In this document: positions 1 to 6,081 of the stretch, piece after piece
Numbering within the stretch: the stretch's first letter is position 1
Layout of the letters: each line of letters starts with the position of its first letter
Source of the DNA: a virus
Virus record (IMG/VR): IMGVR_UViG_3300036760_000065
Coordinates: 1-42,270 of that record
DNA length: 42,270 bases
Reading direction: 5' to 3' (one strand)
Position numbers and translations under genes: made by a program
Notes under the pieces: generated by a model
Told to the model about the DNA's origin: nothing
The model's input: the letters and a program-made list of their open reading frames with translations, nothing else
Databases searched by the model: none

Positions 1-127
1 AGAAGCCTACGACAAGGCGAAAGAAGCCTGCTACAAGGCGATAGAAGCCTACGACAAGGCGAAAGAAGCCTACGACAAGGCGTTAGAAGCCTACTTTAAC
101 GAAAATCGTATTGCTCTAGAGGAACTA
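1..127. repeat. Terminal direct repeat, left copy
   Basis: The first 127 bases are identical to bases 42144-42270. The reading frame of the heptad-repeat gene continues in phase from the last base of the window into base 128, so the overlap reflects a closed or circularly permuted molecule. A length of exactly 127 is a common largest k-mer in short-read assemblers. It is therefore probably an assembly overlap, not a physical terminal repeat (inference). Confidence 0.9.
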
Positions 128-190
128 CACGCCGAGTTATGCCCTAATTGCCCATGGAATGGAAAAACAATATTCCCAAAGGAACAATGA
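1..190 (+). CDS. Heptad-repeat protein, C-terminal part (start at 41755)
   Basis: This is the 3' end of the gene that begins at 41755. Joined across the 127-base overlap, the full protein is 192 residues. The frame here starts at base 2 and reads heptads of the EAYDKAK type, then a unique tail after the array. The tail ends with CPNCPW and a short basic end, and the stop is TGA at 188-190. The CxxC pair near the C-terminus may bind zinc (inference). The stop overlaps the next start in an ATGA arrangement, so translation of the next gene is probably coupled. Function unknown. Confidence 0.8.
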   Translation, partial: EAYDKAKEACYKAIEAYDKAKEAYDKALEAYFNENRIALEELHAELCPNCPWNGKTIFPKEQ

Positions 191-390
191 AAATTAGAAG
201 TTTGAATGATTGCCTTCACGCTAAATACCCCGGTAAGGGGGAATATATCTATTGTGCCAAGGGGCATAAACTCGGCAACGGGAAGGTTCTTAAAAGCCGG
301 GTAGATAAGGGGGTGAAACTAATATTCAAATGCTGTCAACTATGCACTTACTTTGAAAATATGGATGATTTGACAAGCCCAGTAAAATAA
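187..390 (+). CDS. Hypothetical small cysteine-rich protein
   Basis: 67 residues from ATG 187, which overlaps the TGA of the repeat gene. In-frame ATGs at 148 and 154 exist, but they lie inside the upstream gene; AAGGA at 179-183 supports 187. The protein is basic and has cysteines at CAKGH and at CCQLC, spaced like a small metal-binding domain. I do not recognise the family. It is the second gene after the circle join in a run of tiny rightward genes. Confidence 0.65.
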   Translation: MKIRSLNDCLHAKYPGKGEYIYCAKGHKLGNGKVLKSRVDKGVKLIFKCCQLCTYFENMDDLTSPVK

Positions 391-409
391 AGTATTATGG
401 AGGTGTAGT

Positions 410-523
410 ATGATTTTGTTTATAGGCAAAGTAAGGGATTTAACCTTTAGAGAATTATGGCTGGCTTGGAACTTCGGTAGACTTATTGAGCGATTGGAAG
501 CAATAGATTTCAGTAAAAATTAA
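410..523 (+). CDS. Hypothetical 37-residue protein
   Basis: ATG at 410 with a strong GGAGGTG ribosome binding site at 399-405. The protein starts with a hydrophobic stretch (MILFIGK) followed by an amphipathic, Trp-rich helix (ELWLAWNFGRLIERLE). The next gene has its own AAAGGAGG site right after this stop. The clean ribosome binding site and packed context support it as a real gene. No function can be assigned. Confidence 0.55.
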   Translation: MILFIGKVRDLTFRELWLAWNFGRLIERLEAIDFSKN

Positions 524-534
524 AGGAGGTTAAA

Positions 535-711
535 ATGGCTGAATTACAGAAGAGTCTTAGGTATCGCGTAAATGTCTCAATCAGCACAAAAGGACAAAAA
601 ACTTGGGATTGCACGGTAGATGGTGAAAATTGGACAGTGGAAGAAGTGCTTGATAAATCTGATGTCTTAGTCGCTGAACTTGAAAAGCGGTATCCGGCTC
701 AATTAAATTAA
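535..711 (+). CDS. Hypothetical protein, 58 aa
   Basis: ATG 535 preceded by AAAGGAGGT. The first half is beta-rich (SLRYRVNVSIST) and is followed by GENWTVEEVLDKSDVLVAELEKRYP, which predicts helices. The layout suggests a small single-domain accessory protein. It sits in the early cluster just before SSB, with an independent strong ribosome binding site. Family not recognised. Confidence 0.65.
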   Translation: MAELQKSLRYRVNVSISTKGQKTWDCTVDGENWTVEEVLDKSDVLVAELEKRYPAQLN

Positions 712-730
712 AACTAAAGAGGAGGTTAAA

Positions 731-916
731 ATGAAAATCGGATATGGATTAAGCCCGGATGGAATGGCAACTTGGAAGTATAGAATTATTGATGAGACCG
801 TTTCAGGAAAATATGTCGTTAAAGCGATAGACCATTCAAATTGGGGGCTGATGCTCATAGAGAAAGATAAATTAACGGATATTAAAGAGGAGGTAGAAGA
901 TGGCGAATTTAAATAG
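731..916 (+). CDS. Hypothetical protein upstream of SSB
   Basis: 61 residues, ATG 731 behind GAGGAGGT. The sequence is beta-rich with an acidic C-terminus (KEEVEDGEFK). Its last 17 bases overlap the start of the SSB gene, and the SSB ribosome binding site (AGAGGAGG) lies inside it, so the two are probably co-translated. Not recognised. A role beside SSB in replication is only a context guess. Confidence 0.65.
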   Translation: MKIGYGLSPDGMATWKYRIIDETVSGKYVVKAIDHSNWGLMLIEKDKLTDIKEEVEDGEFK

Positions 917-1280
917 AATAGAGATAATAGGCAATTGTGGTAAGGAACCAGAAATGAGGTTCACGACATCGGGTAAGCCGGTGGTGAATTTCTCTGTGGC
1001 AGTTAATTCCAAATATGGTGAGCAGGAGTCAACGGAGTGGTTCAATGTGGTGGCTTGGAATAAACTAGCCGAGAATTGTAACCAGTTTCTAATTAAGGGT
1101 CGTCAGGTATTTGTAGAGGGTAGGCTGCAAACACGAACCTGGGATGGTCAGGATGGGCAAAAACACTACCGAACTGAAATTATTGCTAGTAAAGTTTTGT
1201 TTTTAGGGAAACGGGATGATACAGCAGATGCCGAAAGTCCCGAATCAACAGAAGGCACACCAGAAGACGCACCGTTCTAA
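900..1280 (+). CDS. ssb: Single-stranded DNA-binding protein
   Basis: 126 residues with the bacterial/phage SSB OB-fold throughout. Landmarks are the N-terminal NRIEIIGNCGKEPEMRFT strand, then NFSVAVN, TEWFNVVAWNKLAE and GRQVFVEGRLQTRTW, with a basic-aromatic core for ssDNA binding (residues about 1-105). The tail is acidic and ends EDAPF, matching the usual SSB C-terminal tip that recruits partner proteins. It coats ssDNA during replication and recombination. The ERF annealing protein follows 12 bases downstream, a common phage recombination pair. Confidence 0.97.
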   Translation: MANLNRIEIIGNCGKEPEMRFTTSGKPVVNFSVAVNSKYGEQESTEWFNVVAWNKLAENCNQFLIKGRQVFVEGRLQTRTWDGQDGQKHYRTEIIASKVLFLGKRDDTADAESPESTEGTPEDAPF

Positions 1281-1292
1281 AAGGAGGATAAG

Positions 1293-1949
1293 ATGAATAA
1301 ATCAGAGAGTATTGCTGAACTAGCAAAAGCATTAAATGCCTTTCAGGGCAAGATGAAGGCGGTCAAAAAGGATGCAGTCAATCCATTCTTTAAATCTCAC
1401 TATGCGACCCTTGACGCTATTTGGGAAACAATCAGAGAACCACTGTTAAGCAATGGATTATCCTTGACACAAACGCTAGGGCAATCAAGTGATGGCAAGA
1501 CATTATTAGACACTACACTTCTCCATATAAGCGGTGAGTGGATAGCTGGTAGTATGCTAATCAACCCCGTTAAAGACGACCCACAAGGATTAGGTTCTGC
1601 GATTAGTTATGCTCGCAGATATTCTTTGTGTGCTATGTTGGGGGTGGTTGCCGATGAAGATGATGATGCCAATATTGCAACTAAACCGAAGCCCATAACT
1701 AAAGCACAGATAAAGGGGAAACCCGAAGAAGAAACCACATCTGAACCCAAGATTGGGGTAAGTGTAGAATCTACTACAGGGACAATAACAACAGAAGAAT
1801 TGTATCAGTTCATAGCTAAAAATATGAAATGGAAAACCCCTACAGCAGCTAGAAGTTTTATAATCAACAAGTGTAAAATAGAAGAAGCACGGATAGATAA
1901 CGAAACTGATGCTGTTTATAATGAGATTAAGCAACTCCAGAATTGGTAG
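1293..1949 (+). CDS. erf: ERF-family single-strand annealing protein
   Basis: 218 residues, ATG 1293 behind AAAGGAGG. The ERF domain occupies about residues 1-130: an N-terminal helix (IAELAKALNAFQGKM), the NPFFKSHYATLDAIW motif, LLSNGLSLTQT, and the PQGLGSAISYARRYSL motif followed by an acidic ADEDDDA. ERF proteins anneal complementary strands and promote phage recombination and genome circularisation, usually with SSB, which is the preceding gene. The variable C-terminal half is helical. The stop is TAG. The same frame stays open and coding-like after it (next entry), which is odd. Confidence 0.95.
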   Translation: MNKSESIAELAKALNAFQGKMKAVKKDAVNPFFKSHYATLDAIWETIREPLLSNGLSLTQTLGQSSDGKTLLDTTLLHISGEWIAGSMLINPVKDDPQGLGSAISYARRYSLCAMLGVVADEDDDANIATKPKPITKAQIKGKPEEETTSEPKIGVSVESTTGTITTEELYQFIAKNMKWKTPTAARSFIINKCKIEEARIDNETDAVYNEIKQLQNW

Positions 1950-2069
1950 AATCTTAAAATAGAGGACTTTGAGGAATATCTTGAAGGAAAGGAGGTGCCA
2001 CTGGAGAAAAGTAAATTAGTTGCAGAAGCCAAAAAGTTAGGTGGTAAAGAAATTGAGGAAGGAGGATAA
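1950..2069 (+). CDS. In-frame extension of erf, or small CTG-start gene (2001-2069)
   Basis: Directly after the erf TAG the same frame continues for 39 codons to TAA 2067-2069. It reads like protein (NLKIEDFEEYLEGKE, then SKLVAEAKKLGGKEIEEGG). No ATG, GTG or TTG gives a sensible start. A very strong AAGGAGG at 1989-1995 sits five bases before CTG 2001, which would give a 22-residue peptide. The alternatives are stop readthrough of erf or a decayed gene. I cannot choose between them from sequence alone. Confidence 0.35.
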   Translation, partial: NLKIEDFEEYLEGKEVPLEKSKLVAEAKKLGGKEIEEGG

Positions 2070-2072
2070 CAA

Positions 2073-2168
2073 CTGAATAACTTCTGGTGGCGGAAGAGAG
2101 ACGCTATAAGGCAAGGTAGAATAAGTGAAGAGCCCACTGACCTACTGAGGCGTAATAGTTCCAAATGA
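2073..2168 (+). CDS. Putative 31-residue protein with CTG start
   Basis: The reading frame CTG 2073 to TGA 2166-2168 encodes a basic, Trp-containing peptide (NNFWWRKRDAIRQGRISEEP). AAGGAGG ending at 2065 precedes the CTG by seven bases, an ideal spacing, and no standard start codon is available. It is in the same frame as erf and the preceding segment. The sequence looks coding, but the length is small; a decayed fragment is possible. Confidence 0.4.
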   Translation: MNNFWWRKRDAIRQGRISEEPTDLLRRNSSK

Positions 2169-2220
2169 ACTTAGGCGATACGCCCGAATGAATGGTTGCA
2201 ATATCAGCTAGTTCTACCAT

Positions 2221-2392
2221 CTAAGAGTGAAAGGCTCTTAGCCAGCAAGCCTGCCAGCCACCCGCAGGAGGGTTTCGTCCTATTGGCTATCTGGAAGGAT
2301 AGTTACGGGCTGGCTGGCAGAGCCTGAGCCGAGGAGTGGAGTGGAGGGATTATTCGCAGGGACGGATGAAGTTGCCGTCGTGTAGGCTCAGG
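2221..2392 (+). ncRNA. Candidate structured RNA
   Basis: A gene-poor stretch with nested complementarity. The helices are: CTAAGAG 2221-2227 with CTCTTAG 2235-2241; a 9-bp helix 2251-2259 with 2312-2320, enclosing a 7-bp hairpin (2285-2291 with 2298-2304, two G-U pairs); and an 8-bp helix 2323-2330 with 2385-2392, enclosing GACGG/CCGTC (2361-2365 with 2375-2379). The strand is inferred from the flanking rightward genes. I do not recognise the class. It could be an independent RNA or a long leader for the gene at 2474. Confidence 0.5.
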
Positions 2393-2438
2393 TAACTGGC
2401 GAAGAGGGTGGGGTTGGTAAAGGATTCCCCCTTTGTCT

Positions 2439-2467
2439 CTACCCTCAGTAGCCAGAATAGAAGGAGG
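2439..2467 (+). repeat. 29-bp direct repeat, copy 1 (leader with RBS)
   Basis: Identical to 3102-3130. It ends in AGAAGGAGG, the ribosome binding site for the ATG at 2474. Read through, the repeat encodes TLSSQNRRR in both places, in the frame of the gene that follows. It looks like a duplicated translation-initiation module. Confidence 0.85.
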
Positions 2468-2473
2468 AGAAGA

Positions 2474-2833
2474 ATGAACAAAAGAAGTGAGGCATTAAGG
2501 GAGAAGATATTTAATATAGTTACTGACCCACCTTGTCATTATTGGGAAAGAACGATGGGGAGCTATCAGCGATATTGCGAATTTTGGGATGTGCAAGGGC
2601 ATTATTGTTTTCTAAAAGATATGCACGAATTACCGACTAAATGCAAATTATTGAGTGAAATCCTCCAAGCCATTAAAGAAGCTGGAATGGTCTGGCTTGC
2701 CGAAGACCAGAGCTTGCCCGAAAATCCTTACAGCCCGCCATTAGATAAAACTCAAGAAATCTGGTCGGATATAGTAGTAGCTACTCACCGAGCTATACTC
2801 AAGGCAAACTTCAAGAAGATAAAGGAGGAGTGA
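2474..2833 (+). CDS. Hypothetical protein, 119 aa
   Basis: Start ATG 2474, placed by AAGGAGG at 2461-2467. The frame is open back to 2408, but that part is the repeat leader. The protein has cysteines and aromatics (PPCHYWERT, YCEFWDVQGHYCFLK, LPTKCKLL) in an N-terminal half that could bind metal, then an acidic helical C-terminus. It ends with its own AAAGGAGG for the next gene. I do not recognise it. It is one of a string of small genes between the recombination and replication genes. Confidence 0.7.
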   Translation: MNKRSEALREKIFNIVTDPPCHYWERTMGSYQRYCEFWDVQGHYCFLKDMHELPTKCKLLSEILQAIKEAGMVWLAEDQSLPENPYSPPLDKTQEIWSDIVVATHRAILKANFKKIKEE

Positions 2834-2834
2834 T

Positions 2835-3023
2835 ATGGGAATGACCATAGACGAAGCTATTAAAGTCCTTCAAGAAGTGCATAGAACCGCCGAGTTTCGG
2901 TGGGAAGTTAATACTGTTGCTGCCTTGAGATTAGGCATTGAAGCCATGAAGCGGATACAGTTTCAACGAGCATTGTTGCCTAGTGAGGGAAACTATCCTT
3001 TAGCAGGAGAGACGGAGGAATAA
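2835..3023 (+). CDS. Small conserved-type phage protein, 62 aa
   Basis: ATG 2835 behind AAAGGAGG. The N-terminal MTIDEAIKVLQEV and AALRLGIEAMKRI pattern is the two-helix layout of many short phage proteins of unknown function found in early regions. The family has no established activity that I know of. The following start at 3026 lies two bases after its stop, so coupling is likely. Confidence 0.7.
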   Translation: MGMTIDEAIKVLQEVHRTAEFRWEVNTVAALRLGIEAMKRIQFQRALLPSEGNYPLAGETEE

Positions 3024-3025
3024 CA

Positions 3026-3328
3026 ATGCCAAAGGATGAGAGATTAACACCAGAAGAAATAGCGGGAATATTAGCTGATTGGAGTAAAGGCTCACCAGCC
3101 CCTACCCTCAGTAGCCAGAATAGAAGGAGGTGCAAAACGATGAAACCAGAGCCTTTTGATAAAAAGATGGATGATAAGGCAACTGGGGAAAATCTGAGAT
3201 GTTCACACTGCGAGTCTAGATTAGATTTCTTTAATGGATTAGAGTATATGCCCGCAGGTTTCTATTGTCCCAAATGTAACGATGCTCTCTATAACGAGGA
3301 CGGAGAAGCGATAGCGGAGTTAGAATAA
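3026..3328 (+). CDS. Zinc-ribbon protein (alternative start 3140)
   Basis: The longer reading starts at ATG 3026 (GGAGG at 3013-3017) and gives 100 residues: an N-terminal LTPEEIAGILADW segment, the 29-bp repeat encoding TLSSQNRRR, then the core from MKPEP. A second start, ATG 3140, has the repeat's AAGGAGG nine bases upstream and gives 62 residues. The core has CSHC and CPKC about 25 residues apart, a typical zinc ribbon (probable nucleic-acid or protein binding). The repeat may have fused a short upstream gene to this one. Both products are possible. Confidence 0.7.
   Translation: MPKDERLTPEEIAGILADWSKGSPAPTLSSQNRRRCKTMKPEPFDKKMDDKATGENLRCSHCESRLDFFNGLEYMPAGFYCPKCNDALYNEDGEAIAELE
3102..3130 (+). 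repeat. 29-bp direct repeat, copy 2
   Basis: Exact copy of 2439-2467, here inside an open frame. It again ends in AGAAGGAGG ahead of an in-frame ATG (3140). Neither neighbouring base matches, so the duplication is precisely 29 bp. Confidence 0.85.
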
Positions 3329-3651
3329 TGCCTCTTAATTGCCCCAAATTCACCCAACAATATAACTCTTATTACGCTAGATATAATGCCTGTTTAGACT
3401 GCGGAAGCCAGCACGGGAATGAATGTTGGTTTAATTTTCCGACAGCTCAAAAGTTAGCCGATATATTGACACTTGAAGAAAGAGTTGCTATACTGGAAGA
3501 TAGAAAGGAATCCCCCGAAGTGAATGTAGTAACGATTTCTCATCAAGACTACCAACAACTTCAGCGTCTTATTCTATCTCTACAAGAAAGGATAGACTCT
3601 CATATAGGATTAACCATTGCCAAAAAGAAAGGCTATACTCATTATGAATAA
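3328..3651 (+). CDS. Hypothetical Cys-rich / coiled-coil protein
   Basis: 107 residues; the ATG overlaps the preceding TAA by one base (TAATG), so it is probably translationally coupled. The N-terminal half has CPKF, CLDCGSQHGNECWF, a likely metal-binding cluster. Residues about 48-95 predict a helix or coiled coil (LTLEERVAILEDR, YQQLQRLILSLQERI). It is the last gene before the AT-rich repeat region. Function unknown. Confidence 0.7.
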   Translation: MPLNCPKFTQQYNSYYARYNACLDCGSQHGNECWFNFPTAQKLADILTLEERVAILEDRKESPEVNVVTISHQDYQQLQRLILSLQERIDSHIGLTIAKKKGYTHYE

Positions 3652-3721
3652 ATACTATTATTTAATTAACTATATATATAGCAATTATTATGCCAATGGA
3701 GATACGATACAGCTATGGATT

Positions 3722-3808
3722 TACTGCTAATGGTGCTAATGGCTAGATACAATTTCTGTTAATTATTGCTAATACTGCTAATGGAGTTAATACTGCTAAT
3801 GGAGTTAA
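3722..3808 (+). repeat. Iteron-like repeats, candidate replication origin
   Basis: An 18-base unit, TACTGCTAATGGAGTTAA, occurs twice in tandem (3773-3790, 3791-3808). A close variant lies at 3722-3739 and a partial copy near 3757-3772. The surrounding gap 3652-3811 is very A+T rich, with TATATATA near 3670. Direct repeats next to a replicative ATPase gene fit an origin or an autoregulatory operator. The last unit also supplies the GGAG before the ATPase start at 3812. The origin call is inference. Confidence 0.55.
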
Positions 3809-3811
3809 TGA

Positions 3812-4813
3812 ATGGAACGGCTAAGTGATAAACTTATAGCATATTTAAGATTAGCAGAAGGGAAAAATGTAAACCTAAAAGATATTCGGAGTGCTCTAAA
3901 TATAGAGACTGGGAGTAAGGATGACAATAATTTAAGGACGCAAATGTCTACAACGCTAATAGAAAAGAAAATAGTTTCATCATTAGGGCGGAATGATGGC
4001 ATATATAAAGTTATTAAACCAGTTCAACCTATTAATTGGTGGGAGGATAGAGAGAATGAAGAGCCGTTGAACTTTCGGTTTCCCCGATGCTATGAGGATA
4101 ATACAGAATTTGGGATTGAGGATTTAGTTGAAATATATGCGGGGGATATGATTTTAATAGCGGGAACTTCTAATTATGGGAAAACTACAATAGCATTGAG
4201 TTTGTTAGGTGAAAATCTGGGGCTTATGGCTGCCTATTTAATGGGAAGTGAATATACAGCAGCGAATGGGAAGATAAGCCCAAAGTTTAAGCGGCGAATG
4301 AAACGAATGAATTGGGTGGAATGGATGGCTGGTGGCAAACCCAGGTTTCAGCTTTATCCAGTAGGTGCTGATTATGAAGACTATATCCAGCCTGATGCTT
4401 TGAATGTAGTAGACTGGATTACCTTGCCAGGTGAGTATTATTTAATAGACTCGGTTATGAAATCTATGAAAGATAGAGTAGGGAATGGCGTGATAGTTGC
4501 AGTCCTACAAAAAAATCGCAATATGGAGTGGGGGGAAGGTGGAGAACGCTCTGAAAGATACGCCGATGTTTATATAACTATTGACTCCTTTAGTAATGAA
4601 AGCATCCTTACGCTAGGAAAAGTCAAAGCCCCCAAAAAGAGCAAAGCAACGGGAAGAATGTGGGCTTTCAGCATAGTGGATTATGGGGCAAACCTTCACA
4701 ACATAAGAGAAGTAATTAAGTGTCCTAAATGCTGGGGTAAAGGATATACAGGTTCAGCAAATAATTATAAGAAATGTGATACCTGTGAGGGCAGAAAGTT
4801 TGTAGACCGTTGA
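3812..4813 (+). CDS. RecA/DnaB-fold replication ATPase with winged helix
   Basis: 333 residues. Residues 1-70 look like a winged-helix domain. Walker A is GTSNYGKT at 118-125, Walker B is YYLID with Asp213, and VAVLQKN (about 229-235) fits the sensor strand of RecA-fold helicases. The C-terminus (303-326) carries CPKC...CDTC, a DnaJ-like zinc motif. The fold and the place next to SSB, ERF and iterons suggest a replicative helicase or loader of the RepA/DnaB type acting on phage DNA. Whether it is a hexameric helicase or a loader cannot be decided here. The start at 3812 has only GGAG from the repeat as ribosome binding site. Confidence 0.75.
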   Translation: MERLSDKLIAYLRLAEGKNVNLKDIRSALNIETGSKDDNNLRTQMSTTLIEKKIVSSLGRNDGIYKVIKPVQPINWWEDRENEEPLNFRFPRCYEDNTEFGIEDLVEIYAGDMILIAGTSNYGKTTIALSLLGENLGLMAAYLMGSEYTAANGKISPKFKRRMKRMNWVEWMAGGKPRFQLYPVGADYEDYIQPDALNVVDWITLPGEYYLIDSVMKSMKDRVGNGVIVAVLQKNRNMEWGEGGERSERYADVYITIDSFSNESILTLGKVKAPKKSKATGRMWAFSIVDYGANLHNIREVIKCPKCWGKGYTGSANNYKKCDTCEGRKFVDR

Positions 4814-4835
4814 CAAGTAAAGGAGGGAAATAAAG

Positions 4836-5060
4836 ATGAAATATCCTGATGATTTTAAGCTATTTGATGGGAAGAGGCTTTCTTCGGCAGAGATAAATGA
4901 GCTTATTCAACAGACAGTTAAAATGTCCAAAGAAGTTAAGCTGAGCGACCTAACCCCATTTTTGGCAGGTAGCCACATGGGGGATATTAAGATTGAAGTT
5001 GAGGAATATGGGCATATTATAGTGTGGCAACAAATCGCCAGCTATTGGGAGGAAAAATGA
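4836..5060 (+). CDS. Hypothetical protein, 74 aa
   Basis: ATG 4836 behind AAAGGAGGG. Helical N-terminal half (SSAEINELIQQTVKMSKEV), then a short beta-rich end (IKIEVEEYGHIIVWQQI). Its TGA overlaps the next ATG (ATGA at 5057-5060). Not recognised. Confidence 0.65.
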   Translation: MKYPDDFKLFDGKRLSSAEINELIQQTVKMSKEVKLSDLTPFLAGSHMGDIKIEVEEYGHIIVWQQIASYWEEK

Positions 5061-5290
5061 ATAGCGAGGAATTAAGAGAAGCAATATATACGAAACTATT
5101 TGACCTTAGCCAAATTGAGGCGAGCGAACTTGATATGGAACAATGGTGCCAATTGGCGACAAGCGAAATTATGTCTCTCATCTCCGAGAATTGCTGGCTG
5201 AAGAACGAAAGGCTTGACCCAAAACGCACAATTACTCCGACAACAGATGATTGGCGACCAGTAAAAGCGATTGAGGAGAATAAGTTATGA
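5057..5290 (+). CDS. Hypothetical protein, 77 aa
   Basis: I start this at ATG 5057 with GGAGG just upstream and a stop-start overlap with the preceding gene. The frame is open back to an ATG at 5024, but that lies inside the upstream gene without a binding site. The protein is helical and acidic (SEELREAIYTKLFDLS, QWCQLATSEIMSLI). Unknown function; next start overlaps its stop (ATGA). Confidence 0.65.
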   Translation: MNSEELREAIYTKLFDLSQIEASELDMEQWCQLATSEIMSLISENCWLKNERLDPKRTITPTTDDWRPVKAIEENKL

Positions 5291-5595
5291 TAGAAATATC
5301 GGTATATTACCCAGTGGGAAGAATAATAGGCGAACCTTCGGCAGAGAAAGTGAGGATAGAATTTATATTACCCAAAAGACCATTTCTATTTTGGTCTGCT
5401 TATGAGGTAGCTGAAAAGATACAGTTTCCCCGGGGATATGGGATAGCTTACAAAGACCCGGAAAGGGCTAGGGTCTTATTTGCTCCCATGCCATTTAATC
5501 TCATGGTGGGATTGGTTATCTGGGCTTATCAATGGTTAAGAATTGGCTTTGCTAGATGGTGTTATCGCCATAAGCCGATTGAGGTAGAGAAATGA
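5287..5595 (+). CDS. Hypothetical protein with one membrane-like segment
   Basis: 102 residues. The N-terminal 60 residues are soluble and beta-rich. Residues about 68-88 (MPFNLMVGLVIWAYQWLRIGF) form a hydrophobic segment followed by a basic end, which suggests a C-terminal membrane anchor or amphipathic helix. It is coupled on both sides by four-base stop-start overlaps. Not recognised. Confidence 0.65.
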   Translation: MIEISVYYPVGRIIGEPSAEKVRIEFILPKRPFLFWSAYEVAEKIQFPRGYGIAYKDPERARVLFAPMPFNLMVGLVIWAYQWLRIGFARWCYRHKPIEVEK

Positions 5596-5867
5596 GCAAT
5601 TATTCTATCGGTGCTAATTTTGAGAGACGGCTGATAAAATATCTCCGAGAGCAGGGTTTTAGGGCACATCGGACTGCGGGGAGCCATACTCCTATTGATG
5701 TAATAGCGGGGATAGCCGGGAGGTGCTACGCCTTCCAAGTCCAGATAGATAGATACTTCCCGCCAGCAAAGATTGAGGCATTAAAAGATGAGGCTAAAGA
5801 GTTTGGGGCAATACCTTTTATCGCTTGGCGAGAAGGGAAAGAATTAGAAATGGAAGAGTTAGAGTGA
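5592..5867 (+). CDS. Hjc-like Holliday junction resolvase fold, active site altered
   Basis: 91 residues that follow the archaeal-type Hjc resolvase pattern: G-x2-FERRLIKYLREQGF, then AGSHTPIDVIAG, a core strand, and KIEALKDEAKEFGAIPFIAW. In this PD-(D/E)xK family, catalysis needs Glu (here Glu11), Asp (Asp36) and an ExK pair. At the ExK position this protein has Gln49-Val-Gln51. The fold assignment is fairly strong. Catalysis is doubtful, and it may bind branched DNA without cutting. It lies in a tightly overlapped cluster downstream of the replication ATPase. Confidence 0.75.
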   Translation: MSNYSIGANFERRLIKYLREQGFRAHRTAGSHTPIDVIAGIAGRCYAFQVQIDRYFPPAKIEALKDEAKEFGAIPFIAWREGKELEMEELE

Positions 5868-5868
5868 A

Positions 5869-6081
5869 GTGAAAATCAATGAAACCAGAAAACGCTCATT
5901 GTTGAAAGGCTTGACCCAGAGAATAGTGGAGATTTCTGTGGATACCCTAATACTGTCATTTTTTGCTACACCTCATACAGCCCTAATTCTGGCGGTAACA
6001 ATAGAGTTTCTTTGTTGGGGGGTTCACTATCTCAATGAAAGATTATGGAACAGGATTGATTATGGTAGGGAGATTATATGA
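5869..6081 (+). CDS. DUF2061-like membrane protein
   Basis: 70 residues from GTG 5869. It shows the DUF2061 pattern: ETRKRSLLKGLTQRIVE, a hydrophobic segment (residues about 22-50) and HYLNERLWNRIDYG near the end. Two membrane segments are likely. The family is small and uncharacterised. The next ATG overlaps its stop (ATGA at 6078-6081). Confidence 0.7.
   Translation: MKINETRKRSLLKGLTQRIVEISVDTLILSFFATPHTALILAVTIEFLCWGVHYLNERLWNRIDYGREII

Noticed and set aside
1947-1949. Amber recoding in this phage
   Set aside because: TAG ends other genes normally, and no suppressor tRNA is visible (the only tRNA has anticodon GUA). One ambiguous stop is not enough.
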